DNA of 64,000 nucleotides from Pisolithus tinctorius. Taxonomy: Eukaryota; Basidiomycota; Agaricomycetes; Boletales; Pisolithaceae. Position numbers and translations under genes: made by a program. Of the stretch, positions 22,384-33,127 are shown piece by piece (position 1 is the stretch's first letter; the number at the start of each line of letters is the position of its first letter). The notes under the pieces were generated by a model. It saw nothing but the letters and a program-made list of their open reading frames with translations. It made no database searches and had not been told where the DNA came from. The stretch lies in the NCBI GenBank assembly GCA_024663395.1, contig JANFAH010000079.1, forward strand, positions 170,900 through 234,899, written 5' to 3'.

Positions 22384-22863
22384 TCATGAATGGGGCTCTG
22401 ATGGAGGAGGAGGAGAAGGGGGAACGTCTTCTGCTGGATCTTGCAGTAAGAAGGCAAGATGCATGTCATACTCGTCATGAATGCGATCAGGGAGGCTGGA
22501 GGACAGTAGATTATACTGCAGCTGTCGCAATGCGGGAAGAATGATGGATGAGATTGGAATAAAGACGGTGCAGGGAGCAGGGAGGAACGATCCATATGCT
22601 TCATCAAGAGGGGAGACTGAAACGACCACATAAGACCTTTCTAACCGAGTGACAGACCTGAGGCGACCAAAGAACGTCCTTCTGGAAGTCATACTGACAA
22701 GGAGAACACGCTGACCAAGCTGCATGGGACAGGATGGGGCTGACAATGACAGGATGAACCAGGGGGCTTCAGGACGGAAGCTGGTGGGAATGCCTGGCAG
22801 ATATACATAGCCATTGTCTCTGGCAAATGAGACAAGCGAGATGACTGACGAAGAGGTGGCCAT
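22384..22863 (-). CDS. U3-encoded ORF of gypsy element (5' LTR copy)
   Basis: This is the second copy of the 159-aa frame described for the 3' LTR, with the same ATG and stop and no interruption. In this LTR it lies upstream of the TATA box, so transcription of this copy would need another promoter, perhaps one in the Plavaka sequence beyond the LTR. Confidence 0.4.
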   Translation of the reverse strand: MATSSSVISLVSFARDNGYVYLPGIPTSFRPEAPWFILSLSAPSCPMQLGQRVLLVSMTSRRTFFGRLRSVTRLERSYVVVSVSPLDEAYGSFLPAPCTVFIPISSIILPALRQLQYNLLSSSLPDRIHDEYDMHLAFLLQDPAEDVPPSPPPPSEPHS

Positions 22864-23266
22864 GATTGATGGACTTCGCGAAATGAGCGTCTGATGGATG
22901 GAGTGCTGTAGAAATGCGTAGGGTGCGAGGATCCTCTCCAAATTTGGAAGGAAGAATCGTGGGGCTGAGCACTTTAAGCGAGCATGGGAACGGAGTCGAT
23001 ATCTTTGGAAATGGTGGAGATACGACGAAAACCGGAATGCCGTACACGGGCGCTAAAAACCTTTAATGCGCACTTAACTCGCTTCCTCTTTTCTCTTTAG
23101 CACTGACGACTCGATCTTGTGCGAAGGATGACTGTTCACGTCCAACAGTCTTTCTACGCATGAGGCCTTTAGTCTTCATCTGCATGCTTGGGCATTGTGC
23201 ACAACTCGTCAACGAGTTAGGCAGAGTCAGCTGTAACCATGTCCACAACACCTTTGGTGTGTGACA

Positions 23267-23270
23267 ACGC
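23267..23270. repeat. Target site duplication, right (ACGC)
   Basis: This is the second ACGC, directly after the LTR end ...GTGTGACA. The next bases (TTGGATGAAAC) continue the Plavaka transposase; the empty site reads TCGGATGAAAC. Confidence 0.75.
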
Positions 23271-24264
23271 TTGGATGAAACTAATCAGTCGCTGAACAAC
23301 ATTGCTGAACAATATCAGCTCCCCTACTTTCAAGACCGTTATTTAGAATTTCTTCAATCCCATTCCCTTGACCTCCAGTTTGACGTTTGTACTTTCGATC
23401 ATATTGCTGTGTGGCATAAGCTCCGTGTTCAGCTGCACTCCACATTCCGCGATTCTATGATTCTTCCGAGTCAAGTTGTTCGGGCATTGTGCCCCTCTCA
23501 GGATTTCCCGTATGGATGCTATGACGTTGTTTTAATCAGCCCCTCAAATGACAGTGCGTAGCTTTCACATGTGCGTTGATCTGTATTAATACGTGTACCG
23601 CGTACAGCTGCCAGTTATGTTGCACAAGTTCGCACTATTTTCCAGCCTCGTGCACGTCCACGCTCCAAGGTCGAAACCCCTCCGTATCTCAACCATCCCC
23701 TCGTTTATCTACAGCCCTTCCGTGTTATTGCCACCCCGCAGCAGCAACCTGAGCTGCAGATGTGGACCCTGGAAAGGTGCTTCTCCCATACGGAGGAAGG
23801 TGGAGAGACGCGAGAGGGACTGGTCGTGCCCATTACTTGGATCTCACATGCGCTAGAGCTTGTCCCCGTTTTTGGTTCTGAAAAGGTGCCACCTAGCATA
23901 TCATCCGCTACATCACAAGAGCTTTACCACCGTTTTTTCCTCAATCACTTCGCAGACAAAGAGATATTCAACGCATTCCACGGGGGGGGCTCATTTTGTT
24001 AGTAATTCTGATGGGGTAGCGTAGTAGGTACACTATGATGTATTAGAATCCTACAAACCATGATCAGTTTGACTGCATCTGGATAAGATCACTGTCATAA
24101 TCATAGTAATCGTTATCACTAGTACCATTATCATGTTAGGTAGACGATCTCCATCCTCCAGACGGACTTTCAACCAATCAGATGCGTTTCTCACATGGAA
24201 CGTAAGTATCGTAAATGATTAGGCGCCAGTAATCCAAGCGGCCCGCTTGTTCAAACTGCAGATG

Positions 24265-24324
24265 AGGCACGAAATATTTCAAGGTACACATACGGGCGAA
24301 GCAGGATCAAAACTAATAAGAATA
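24265..24324. other. 60-bp spacer between the two inverted Plavaka copies
   Basis: This is the only unpaired DNA at the centre of the 6.3-kb inverted repeat. It starts AGGCACGAAATATTTC and ends ACTAATAAGAATA. No feature was seen in it. It is presumably host DNA between two insertions. Confidence 0.7.
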
Positions 24325-24586
24325 CATCTGCAGTTTGAACAAGCGGGCCGCTTGGATTACCAGCGCCTAATCATTTACGATACTTACGTTCCATGTGAGA
24401 AACGCATCTGATTGGTCGAAAGTCCGTCTGGAGGACGGAGATCGTCTACCTAACATGATAATGGTACTAGTGATAACGATTACTATGATTATGACAGTGA
24501 TCTTATCCAGATGCAGTCAAACTGATCATGGTTTGTAGGATTCTAATACATCATAGTGTACCTACTACGCTACCCCATCAGAATTA

Positions 24587-27537
24587 CTAACAAAATGAGC
24601 CCCCCCCATGGAATGCATTGAATATCTCTTTGTCTGCGAAGTGATTGAGGAAAAAACGGTGGTAAAGCTCTTGTGATGTAGCGGATGATATGCTAGGTGG
24701 CACCTTTTCAGAACCAAAAACGGGGACAAGCTCTAGTGCATGTGAGATCCAAGTAATGGGCACGACCAGTCCCTCTCGCGTCTCTCCACCTTCCTCCGTA
24801 TGGGAGAAGCACCTTTCCAGGGTCCACATCTGCAGCTCAGGTTGCTGCTGCGGGGTGGCAATAACACGGAAGGGCTGTAGATAAACGAGGGGATGGTTGA
24901 GATACGGAGGGGTTTCGACCTTGGAGCGTGGACGTGCACAAGGCTGGAAAATAGTGCGAACTTGTGCAACATAACTGGCAGCTGTACGCGGTACACGTAT
25001 TAATACAGATCAACGCACATGTGAAAGCTACGCACTGTCATTTGAGGGGCTGATTAAAACAACGTCATAGCATCCATACGGGAAATCCTGAGAGGGGCAC
25101 AATGCCCGAACAACTTGACTCGGAAGAATCATAGAATCGCGGAATGTGGAGTGCAGCTGAATGCGGAGCTTATGCCACACAGCAATATGATCGAAAGTAC
25201 AAACGTCAAACTGGAGGTCAAGGGAATGGGATTGAAGAAATTCTAAATAACGGTCTTGAAAGTAGGGGAGCTGATATTGTTCAGCAATGTTGTTCAGCGA
25301 CTGATTAGTTTCATCCGAGCGTGACATGACGTGGAGGGCGGTTTGAGTATGATTGGCAAGAATGCCATCAGCAAAGTAATTGCGGACCGGGCGGGGACCA
25401 TGGAGTTGCCATTGCTCCTCAGGTAGGACACGCCCTACCCATGCGAACGTTGGATCTGTTGCAGCGATTTCTTCCTCTTCCATGGAAACAGCATTGATGA
25501 GGGGTATGTTACTCGAGCGTATCAACGAGTATACATCAAACTGCTGCATAGATTCTTCGCGATTGAGTAATCGGACGACTTGTTCCACGAAGTCTTTATT
25601 CTTGTTAGTACGTTCGAATGGACGCTTGCAGTGGGTGATAAGAAGGCGTTCGCTGACGTCTGCAGTATATTGTATTAGTCCACTGTTATTACGAATCGCC
25701 GCTGCGAAGCTGTGAAAAAGCTCCAACTTCGGAATGTGGAAGTCATTTTTGGTACCAGCTGATCTTGTCTTTCTGGCGTTCGCCTCGATAATGGCATCCT
25801 TGTGCGCATGGAATTCCTGCAGCGATGATTCCATTTCCTTCACGGAAATGTCTGTGTGTATGGGACTCTGTGCCTGGTATATGAAACTGATAATAGCACG
25901 TATGGCACGGAGGAACCGTGGGGGTACACAACCGGCGATCATGGGAACAATGGTACGCTGGATGTCGCGGTGTTCTCTGCCCGTCATTTGCTTGATGTGT
26001 GAAACACCACCCGCAAAGTGCCTCACCGCAACGCGTTTGTGGTGACACTTGAATCGCGCATCGAGGTCGTCCTCAAGTAACTCTCTACACCATGAAAGGA
26101 CATGGTCGAAGAAAAACTTGTGGCATGTATGAAGGATTTCGGGCAGAAGGAAGATGGAGGGGTCCGCAAACGGCCAGTTTCTCCAAAATGGAAGGTGGAC
26201 ACCGCTAAGCTGTATTGTCTTCGCCTCTCTTTGAAAGCGGCTCAGATTATTCCACGGGTGAGTACCCCGAGCGACTTGTTCGATGCGCTGGAGAGTGAGA
26301 TCGCCTGTACGAGATGAATGGGAGTGACTGTCGCCGAACTGCTTATGGGTTGCTTCCGTGACAGGGGAAGCGCTTTTGGAGACACATGCGATCATTAGCT
26401 GTTCAGGGAGGTCAGCGGTCCATGCCACTAGTGGCGTGAAACAATAGCGTCGGTATCCATGGGGGTCCGGCATCATGGTTCCAATCTCTGCAACACGTTT
26501 CAGGCCCGCGGTGACGATATCAACACATTTGTGCCAGACACACGTTTGCAGGATCGTTTGGTTTCCCTTAGGGACATCAAACTTCGGTATCGGCATGAAC
26601 GCGACACATCTCCATGAATGTGAGGTGGCTGCCATGCGGATGTTCCCTGGAATATTGCCAATACTGATTAAGAGGGGATGCATTTCTAGTCCTCCGGTCA
26701 TCCTTGTCACAGGAGTCTTGTCGGATGCGGCGAGAATAGGTACGATTGTGGCACCCTCCGGAAGGGAATCCTAACAGAAGACCATTGTTAGTTTCCGTAG
26801 TGAAGTTGTATCGCTCTATGAACATACTTGGATGCGATGGGCTTCGCGTGCTGAGAACCATTCACCGTACTCCCGTCCAAGAGCATTGGTGATCAGAATA
26901 GGATCAAACATCATATCGGCACCAAAGATAGGGTTTCCAAACAAGGACCTTGTGACCTCCTCTGCATCACGCCAAATCAGCTGTATAGAATCAGTTGTTT
27001 TGTAACCTTCGACTTCTAGAACGGTACTCCGCCACTTTGGCCCTGAGGGAAGGGTATCCATCCACCCGAGCAATTCTTCTACTGAAGTAAAGGATGGCCG
27101 GGGATTATCATGGAACTAAGGAAAATAAGTGAGATATGGTTTATTGAGGTAAAACCGGTAGTACCCAGGGCAAAGCGAGGAATCTCTTGATCTGAGTTTG
27201 TGTAAGGTTCTCCACGAGAAACTTGGCTAAAGACCATTCTGCCCGAGACTGAAATGGATAGTACACATTGATCTCTCGCTCTTGCTTTAAAGGACCATCG
27301 TGAAACTGCTCAAATGTATTTGGTTCATTCCCGAAAGTATACCCTGATCGTTCGTGGTACCTAGCCCTTGAGTGCGAAGATTGACCAAATGAAGCTAGAC
27401 GAGCATCTTGTGCTGTCGAGGAATGAAATGGAACGAGTGGATAACACGTCCTGATATGCTGGATCAACATATCATGGGTCTCGAAGAACACTTCGCAAGC
27501 TACGTTTGGACACCGATATCTAGAACTCTTGTAAGTA
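24587..27537 (-). CDS. Plavaka transposase, right copy
   Basis: The exons are up to about 27537-27165, 27115-26828, 26770-25032 and 24974-24587, all in phase across three short introns. Domains in order: C2H2 finger (CPNVACEVFFETHDMLIQH), the YPFQSRAEWSLAKFLVE motif, the RDAEEVTRSLFGNPIFG block, LPEGATIVPILAASDKT with ISIGNIPG, a long conserved core with LPFWRNWPFADPSIFLLPE, and a C-terminal block (YVAQVRTIF to RFFLNHFADKEIF). The start is unresolved. The frame is open upstream of the finger without an ATG, so an additional 5' exon or a one-base error (the left copy has an ATG at this place) must be invoked. Family membership is known from basidiomycete transposons; activity is unknown. Confidence 0.82.
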
Positions 27538-27592
27538 GAAACTGAGTCAATATCGTCGATACTAACCTTCCAGGATTCGGAACTTCCGAGAT

Positions 27593-28688
27593 ATGAGCCA
27601 GTTCTGGCGGTATGTATCCTGTATCTGTCATTGTAACTCGAAGACAGGCAGACTCCGTGACCAGTCCGTGGCTCATGAGTGTAGAAATTTTGCTAAGTCC
27701 TTCAAACTCCGACCAACTTGCACCTCTGCAATTGCCCACCAGAGCCAGCCGCAGATCGAGGAAGTACTGCCTCTTATGATTCAAGCTGAACCCCCCACGA
27801 CTCCTGTATCAATGCGATCCAGTTTTCGCAAACCCCTTGGGTCCTCCCCATGTAGCACTCAGCCCTCATCACCTCTTTCATGCAGCGCTTATCCGGCCCC
27901 ACTCAGCAGTCAACTTTCCTCCCCCCCGCCCTCAAGCGTTGCTCCATCGTCGCCTGGCGGCCCCAAGGACACTCCCAACGCCACTATGGCTCCAGAGAGA
28001 ACCACAGGGAGGGGTCCACAGACTGCAAGGATTGCTCGCATAAAGTTTTCACCTTATCCCAAGCCGGACATTGGGGAGGCTTTGGAGCTCCGCTTTGCGA
28101 GGAAGTCCCTGAGAGGAGGAGCAGGAGTTATTCACCCGAACGATGCTAGAGATGTATTACTTCCTTGCTCTTTCTAACATCATGGAATCCTAATTCATTG
28201 CCTCACAGGGGAAATTCCTTTTTCGCAACGGTATCAAGGACCTTCCAGACGTGGCGATAAAAGAGGCGGTCTTGATGAAACATGCAGGTCGCGAGACTAG
28301 GCGCTATCGAGCGCTGTCCTCAGCCTGGGAGCTCAGGGAAGCTGAGCACTACAGCAATTTTATGAAATATATCTATCAAGCCGACCGTAAGAAGTATGGG
28401 GAGTATCTGGGGGATGGACAAGGTGATGTGGATCTGGATCATGCGGCGGAAATAGACGATGCGGAGAACTTCCTAGCCTTCGGCCGTGAGGCATACAACG
28501 AGGATATTATGACGTTTCAGACTACGAACACCCAGCTCGATCAACTTGAAGAGGAAGTGCAATGCCGTGTTCACGACTCGTCAAGCGAGTTCGATGGCTC
28601 ATCAGATTGCGATGCCAGTGACAGATATGCGGAGTCGGGTGTGAATGACAGCAAGGATGGCCTTATGGGTCCAGTAGATAGCACATAA
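27593..28688 (+). CDS. Passenger gene 1 of right Plavaka copy, unknown function
   Basis: Exons 27593-28153 and 28209-28688 join in phase 0 across a 55-nt intron (GTATTA...CTCACAG). The longest frame gives 346 aa; a second ATG at 27776 would give 285 aa. The Ser/Pro-rich N-terminal half carries RIARIKFSPYPKPDIGEALE, followed by a basic-acidic helical region (AIKEAVLMKHAGRETRRYRA) and an acidic tail (SSSEFDGSSDCDASDRYAES). It has the look of a nuclear protein with a disordered tail. No family was recognised. It diverges from the transposase and precedes passenger gene 2 by about 210 bp, so a shared bidirectional promoter near 27.5-27.6 kb is likely. Confidence 0.62.
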
Positions 28689-28899
28689 CTGATGACTCGG
28701 AAATGAAAGGTGAGGCCTGCACACTTTATTTATGAACATTAGCTGATCGCCTTGCAGTAGCTCTGCCGTTCACCTACTCGAAAATGTGGCTATGTAGTGC
28801 CCCAAATGTATTATTTCCCCTCCATTTGATATATGATGATCAAACGATATCTCGTGTGCCTCAATCCGGTTTCTTCCCTCTTCCGTCGCTCCCACCACC

Positions 28900-30431
28900 A
28901 TGGATTGGCCAGTTTTCAGAGACGAGGTAAGCTTTGATAGACCCCACCAATTCACTAACTAACGAACGTTCTATCACAGGGATACTTGGAAGTGACTGGC
29001 CAGGGCGAAGGAAGTCGCGATGGTCTTGACACCAGCCACCATGTTCCCTCAGAGCTCGACACTCGAACCAATTGTTACAACGTTAGCACGATAAATACCA
29101 CGTATCATCCCCCATCGACAACCATCTATCATCCCCCGTCAGCGAACGTCTATCACCCGCCGTCGAATCATCCCCCGTCAGTGAACGTCTATCACCCGCC
29201 GTCGATGGATATCAGCTATCCTCCCGCATCTCTGTTCGATCCATCGTTGATCTTCGCACCTCGTGAGATCGAACAACTTACCAAAAACCCACGTCACCCG
29301 GAACTGGTGATTTCCACCCGCAGCACACAGTCACGGATGCCACATGACAGAGTATTTTCTGCTCACGTTGCGATGGCAGGGGACAGGCCAAACCGGCGGG
29401 GGGAAGTTGCCAGAGGTGAGGAATTTGACTGTATTCACATCGTCCCGGATAGGGAACGACCAGTTCAAAACTCAACCCGGCCGACCAAGCACGTCCGTTT
29501 ACCCGTCCTCCCCACCGACGATCCCCCTGCAGCCAACACCCCGACGTTAGTCCCCATCGATCTCCAGCCAACCGCAACTATGCATATCCCTGACTACGTC
29601 GTGAAGCGCTTCAAGGACGAAGCCAAGAAAGAACTTCGTCGATACTTCATGATGGAGCGACCAATACGGACGACTGCCGATTCCAAGTACATCAAAGACT
29701 TAGCGATTCGTCTTGCGGAAGGCATATTCGGGTCCTCAGGCAGTGAGTACCGGATACCAGGTACGACTCATTACTAACACGGAATAGGAGCTTGGTTGGA
29801 TTCAAAGAAAAACATGAAGACATTCCGCGATAATGCAAGACATACGCTTCACAAGGTCACCAGTACGTTCAAGACCGTCGCTCGATTAACTCTCAAGGAC
29901 TCGTATAATTTGCGCGTGCCCATTGATGTGCCACATACGACTTGGATCGCTGAGACATGGAGAACCAGTGTGGAACCCCTCCTCGTCGGATGGGATTTTG
30001 TCGACGAAGAAGTTCTGGTACGTCTTTCCCCATGTGCCTTTATGGTGGACTAATGTTTTTGGTAGCTTCCAACAGGACAAACGGTGTCCGGCTTCTTCAA
30101 CTGCTGCGCCGTGAGCACCATCATTCACGAAGCCATATTCTCGCCTTGTCGCAAACTGTCGTCCGTCATCCCCCCCGACACTGAAAATCTCGATCGTCTT
30201 ATCGCCTTCACCGTCACCATCATTCGGTGGGGGCTCACAAACCTCGTCAGGGGCCGTGAGGCCGAGTTCGAGGCAGATACATACGAACCTCACTACAATA
30301 ATGCCCTCCGACGTATTCAGGTCCTTAGGAGCGAAGGACCTATTACTACACTAAACCGTTTCTCAGAATCTACTGCTAGCATTTTGGCGTGTGGAAGGGA
30401 ACTCGTAGAACACTATTCACAGTGTACATAA
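28900..30431 (+). CDS. Passenger gene 2 of right Plavaka copy, DUF6532-like C-terminus
   Basis: Four exons (28900-28926, 28980-29742, 29788-30017, 30066-30431) total 1386 nt and stay in frame through three introns, giving 461 aa from MDWPVFRDEGYLEV. Residues about 45-80 hold several YHPPS repeats. The C-terminal 200 residues (FRDNARHTLHKVTSTFK to WGLTNLVRGREAEFEADTYE) resemble the pattern of the basidiomycete DUF6532 domain, with IHEAIFSP near a conserved hydrophobic helix. That assignment is from memory of the family pattern, not a search. The function of DUF6532 is unknown. Around 29660-29690 two compensating indels relative to the left copy change a short stretch without breaking the frame. 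Confidence 0.65.
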
Positions 30432-30644
30432 GCTCGTAACGATCTATGACTAGTACTACACATGATAATCAGTGTTCTTGTCTCCAATGTCAACATTGAT
30501 AAGATGACATCGGCGCTGGGATCTCGATAAGGCCGTGGTAAATAGGCCGTACACTTCTCATAATTCACAAGCGAGCTAAATGGAGAAATTCTAAACGGGG
30601 AGTGGTATAACCTGCTCACTTGCTCGCGTAGTTTTGCAGATGTA

Positions 30645-31100
30645 TTAGAACAGCTGTCATAACGTCCTCAACGTCTGAACATGCGGTCCTTCCACATCGA
30701 ACCGATTCCTTTGAAGTGGCAGTACCACGATAGGATCTTCCTTAACGACTACTCGCATTCCCAGACAGATAGTCTGTGTTAATTAAGGTAGTGGAAAGAG
30801 TCGTATGACCCTTTTTATGCGATAAAAGACAGACACGAAAATGTCAAAGGTACCATTAGCACGGTTAAGAACGGAACAGAATTAACATAGAGAAGTGAAC
30901 ACATCTCGTTATAGGCTGTCCATCACCTATGTATTATTAGCGCTTCAGGCTTCAGCATCGGGCCGAATCCTTATAGGACATACGATGCAAGGAAGTATCA
31001 CTCAATTTCCCGTTTGTATATCACCATGTTACACAGTCAAATACACGTTGGCGACGTGAGCTGCGAGGAATTCCCGAGAGGGCGATTTTGCTAGCTGTCC
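30645..31100. other. No gene seen
   Basis: This host DNA lies between the right Plavaka terminus and the first unit of the tandem array. No open frame above background, promoter or repeat is evident. Confidence 0.4.
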
Positions 31101-32408
31101 CAGTTCATCGTGGTGGAAGGTAGAAGTGTCCAGGGTCGTTCACCAAGCCAAGCCTTGTCGTTTGTCCCTGCAAAGCTTCAAGCTGCTTTGGACTCCTCTC
31201 AGCCATGAAGAGGTTCACCCAGGAAATGGAGAAAGTAGTTTCCCCTCCTCCAGCTCTGCGCTCGAAGCGTCCATTTTCCCGACTAAATTATTTTGATGTT
31301 GACTGCACGAAGGGGGACGTTGTGGGAGTAGCAAGATCGGCAATTTCAACAAAGACACGGTGGGAGTACCATGTCCTTCAAAGGAAATCGACAAGGTGGC
31401 AGGTGGCGGCCAAAATTAAAAAATTTGGAACGTGGCGTGGAGGAAACTTGGCTACCCTTCGCAGATCTTCGACGAGCAGAGAACCGTACGGACGACCGCC
31501 GCAGAAAATTAATTGACAGCTTGCCTGTTGCAAAATACGCAGAAGAATTGACTGTATTGTCGTTGTTAAAAGACGAGGTTCATTATGAGAGCCACTGGCA
31601 TTCGCCATGGCGGAGTTCGAGCGAGGGACCCACATCACTTTTTGCATCAGACCCATTCCCACCTTCTGACGACTTGAATACCCTCCGCCTCTTGCGATGG
31701 CGGGCTCTGTCGCGACATTCGGGCATTATTTCGTTGGAGCGCAGGCAACAACAACCAAAGATTCTTGGAGACGTTATCGCACACCTCAGATCTGGCGCCT
31801 ACCCCAGACACAGAATTTCCGGTCGACCGTCTGCTAGTTTCTGCACACGAGAGCCACGTCAGCTCCTTTAATATCAAGAGGGGGGTCACCACAACTTGTC
31901 CAGCTTCGATGAGGCCCACAAAGCACCACGGTGGAAAATTCGAGCCGTATCGCTATGGAGCGTAGGTTGGTTTGCCTTGTCGCAAAACTCACTCGACGCA
32001 CGCCAAAGCACGTTGGCATCTTCTAATTCTTGACCAAGTTCAAATGGTGACAACGGGAACTGGTTGAGGGGAGTCGTCGTTTTTGGGGTCGCACAGGTGC
32101 AGTATGACTAGTGAGTGTCTTGGTTCACTCAAACGCACTCCATTCATTTGGAGGCACGATCGGACGAGGATATTGACGCAGCCTCGGTTGACAGACAGCT
32201 TTCTCGCTGGTGGTTATCCCTCGAAAAAAGTTGAAGCGGGCAATTTCTTCTTGACTTTATCTTCTCCTATCACACTAGTGGTCTTGGAAACAGTGTTGAA
32301 GCATTCGAGTTGAGTTGCACTGCAAGATTCATGATGGTGGTGAGCAACTTGCCTGTGGGATTTTGCATACAAGTAACAGCAGTGTGACGTGACATGCCCC
32401 TTTTTCGT

Positions 32409-32420
32409 GTGACAGGTCAC
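32409..32420. promoter_or_regulatory. Conserved dyad upstream of small gene copy 1
   Basis: GTGACAGGTCAC is a dyad of GTGAC and GTCAC with a 2-nt gap, preceded by TGACGTGACATGCCCCTTTTTC. It is unchanged in all three units (39807 and 47053) while flanks diverge. It lies about 710 bp upstream of the gene; a bZIP- or nuclear-receptor-like half-site arrangement is only a guess. Confidence 0.35.
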
Positions 32421-33038
32421 GCAACATTCTCACCCCCTAGTGTGTTGGGTTTGCATTCGCGACAGAACTGGGAGGATGGTGTAGAACGTGTATATGCATT
32501 AGCGATGCGTACAGAGAAGGCTACGTTGACGACAAATTTTTGTGGTGCAAGTCGCCTTGGTCAGAGGACCCAAAGTGGTGTAACCCACTAGTACCATGAA
32601 GTTCAGCCGCGCTGTTGGTTTAAATTTTTCTTGTGTCATCGATGACAGGATTTAGCGACCTGGTCTCAATCATAGGAAACTTACGATGCGATGGAAGAGA
32701 GTCTATCCCGCTACAGCCCTTTTTGCAGGGTGGTGGTTCCGGACGGATGGCTCCTCAATTCTGGTGACGCGTCCTGCAAGGCTGGCAACGAAATCATCTT
32801 CATTCTGGCGCGCACGCCTTGGATTGGTGTCCAGGGTTCCCGTGCGAGTGGGATGCTGCCGCGGAGGCAAATGTGTGTTGGCCCAGCGCATGTGGCGAAT
32901 ACCAATTCGAATAAGCGCCGCAATAGGTCCCCGTTTCTGGATCTCAATGTCAACCCTGGCGGAGTCTACGACATGGACCATTGACTCAATTCATCCCGTT
33001 TTTTTTGCCTTCTGTTGTGTATTTTGAACCCCGTTTTA

Positions 33039-33047
33039 ATATTTAAG
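33039..33047 (+). promoter_or_regulatory. TATA-like box of small gene copy 1
   Basis: ATATTTAAG lies 89 bp before the ATG, followed by a pyrimidine-rich leader (TCTTCTTTTCTTCCTTTCACC). The same layout is found before the other two copies at nearly the same distance, which supports real promoters. Confidence 0.5.
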
Positions 33048-33127
33048 CTCTGGATCGCAGCCCAGGGTCCCTGTCTTCTTTTCTTCCTTTCACCCTCTTC
33101 ACTCTGCAATCTTTCCTGCGGTACATG

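Larger units (their letters stand above)
11796..23266 (-). mobile_element. Ty3/gypsy LTR retrotransposon, near-intact
   Basis: Two direct LTRs (11796-13636 and 21428-23266) bound a 7.8-kb interior whose genes run on the minus strand, so the right LTR is the 5' LTR. LTRs run TGTCACAC...CTCACA on the element strand. By eye I find 2 substitutions and about 6 single-base indels between them, implying a recent insertion. The order is gag-protease, then RT-RNase H-integrase, which is the Ty3/gypsy order. No chromodomain follows the integrase, only a GPY/F-like block. It lies inside the left Plavaka transposase gene and is flanked by an ACGC duplication. Confidence 0.93.
21428..23266 (-). repeat. 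Gypsy 5' LTR (right)
   Basis: The LTR is 1839 bp and nearly identical to 11796-13636. Its U3 part carries the same 159-codon frame (22863-22384), a TATA box at 21946-21939, and palindromes at 21572-21595, 21700-21723 and 23199-23222. Confidence 0.92.
9562..24002 (+). pseudogene. Plavaka transposase, split by gypsy insertion
   Basis: Exons are 9562-9948, 9998-10285, 10343-11795 continued at 23271-23557, and 23615-24002. An N-terminal C2H2 finger (CPNVACEVFFETHDMLIQH) is followed by the Plavaka signature YYPFQSRAEWSLAKFL, a SLFGNPIFGADMMFDP block, the LPEGATIVPILAASDKT block and LISIGNIPGNIR. The C-terminal part has LVVPITWISHALELVPVFG, matching the IP-hydrophobic-pattern end of the family. 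The retrotransposon sits between codons for HVTSR and DETNQ. An extra C near 11468 also shifts the frame before the insertion. Here the ATG at 9562 is in frame with the finger, whereas the right copy lacks that ATG because of a one-base difference. Confidence 0.8.
6469..24264 (+). mobile_element. Plavaka-type DNA transposon, left copy (interrupted by a gypsy element)
   Basis: The element starts CATCTGCAAAACTACGCG at 6469 and ends ...AAACTGCAGATG at 24264, so the two ends share the inverted octamer CATCTGCA. Subtracting the nested retrotransposon and one target copy leaves about 6.3 kb, matching the right copy (24325-30642), to which it is nearly identical in inverse orientation. It carries a transposase on the plus strand and two passenger genes on the minus strand, divergent from a centre near 9.5 kb. 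Several frameshifts relative to the right copy, plus the retrotransposon, make the transposase and one passenger non-functional as written. Plavaka elements are known from basidiomycete genomes. The octamer as terminal repeat is my inference from coinciding copy boundaries. Confidence 0.8.
24325..30642 (-). mobile_element. Plavaka-type DNA transposon, right copy (near-intact)
   Basis: The element is 6318 bp, bounded by CATCTGCAG at 24325 and TGCAGATG at 30642. Flanking bases are ...AATA on the left and TATT... on the right, so a 2-bp TA target duplication is possible. The transposase runs on the minus strand (24587 to about 27537) and two passenger genes on the plus strand (27593-28688 and 28900-30431). 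It is inverted relative to the left copy and lacks the gypsy insertion, so it serves as the reference for the original structure. Confidence 0.85.

Noticed and set aside
28570..28595. Palindrome-like ACGACTCGTCAAGCGAGTTCG in passenger gene 1 (also 8525-8545)
   Set aside because: It resembles the retrotransposon palindrome, but arms are shorter and mismatched; likely chance.
31371..31871. 166-codon plus-strand frame in unit 1
   Set aside because: Not kept open in the other units, and no recognisable content.
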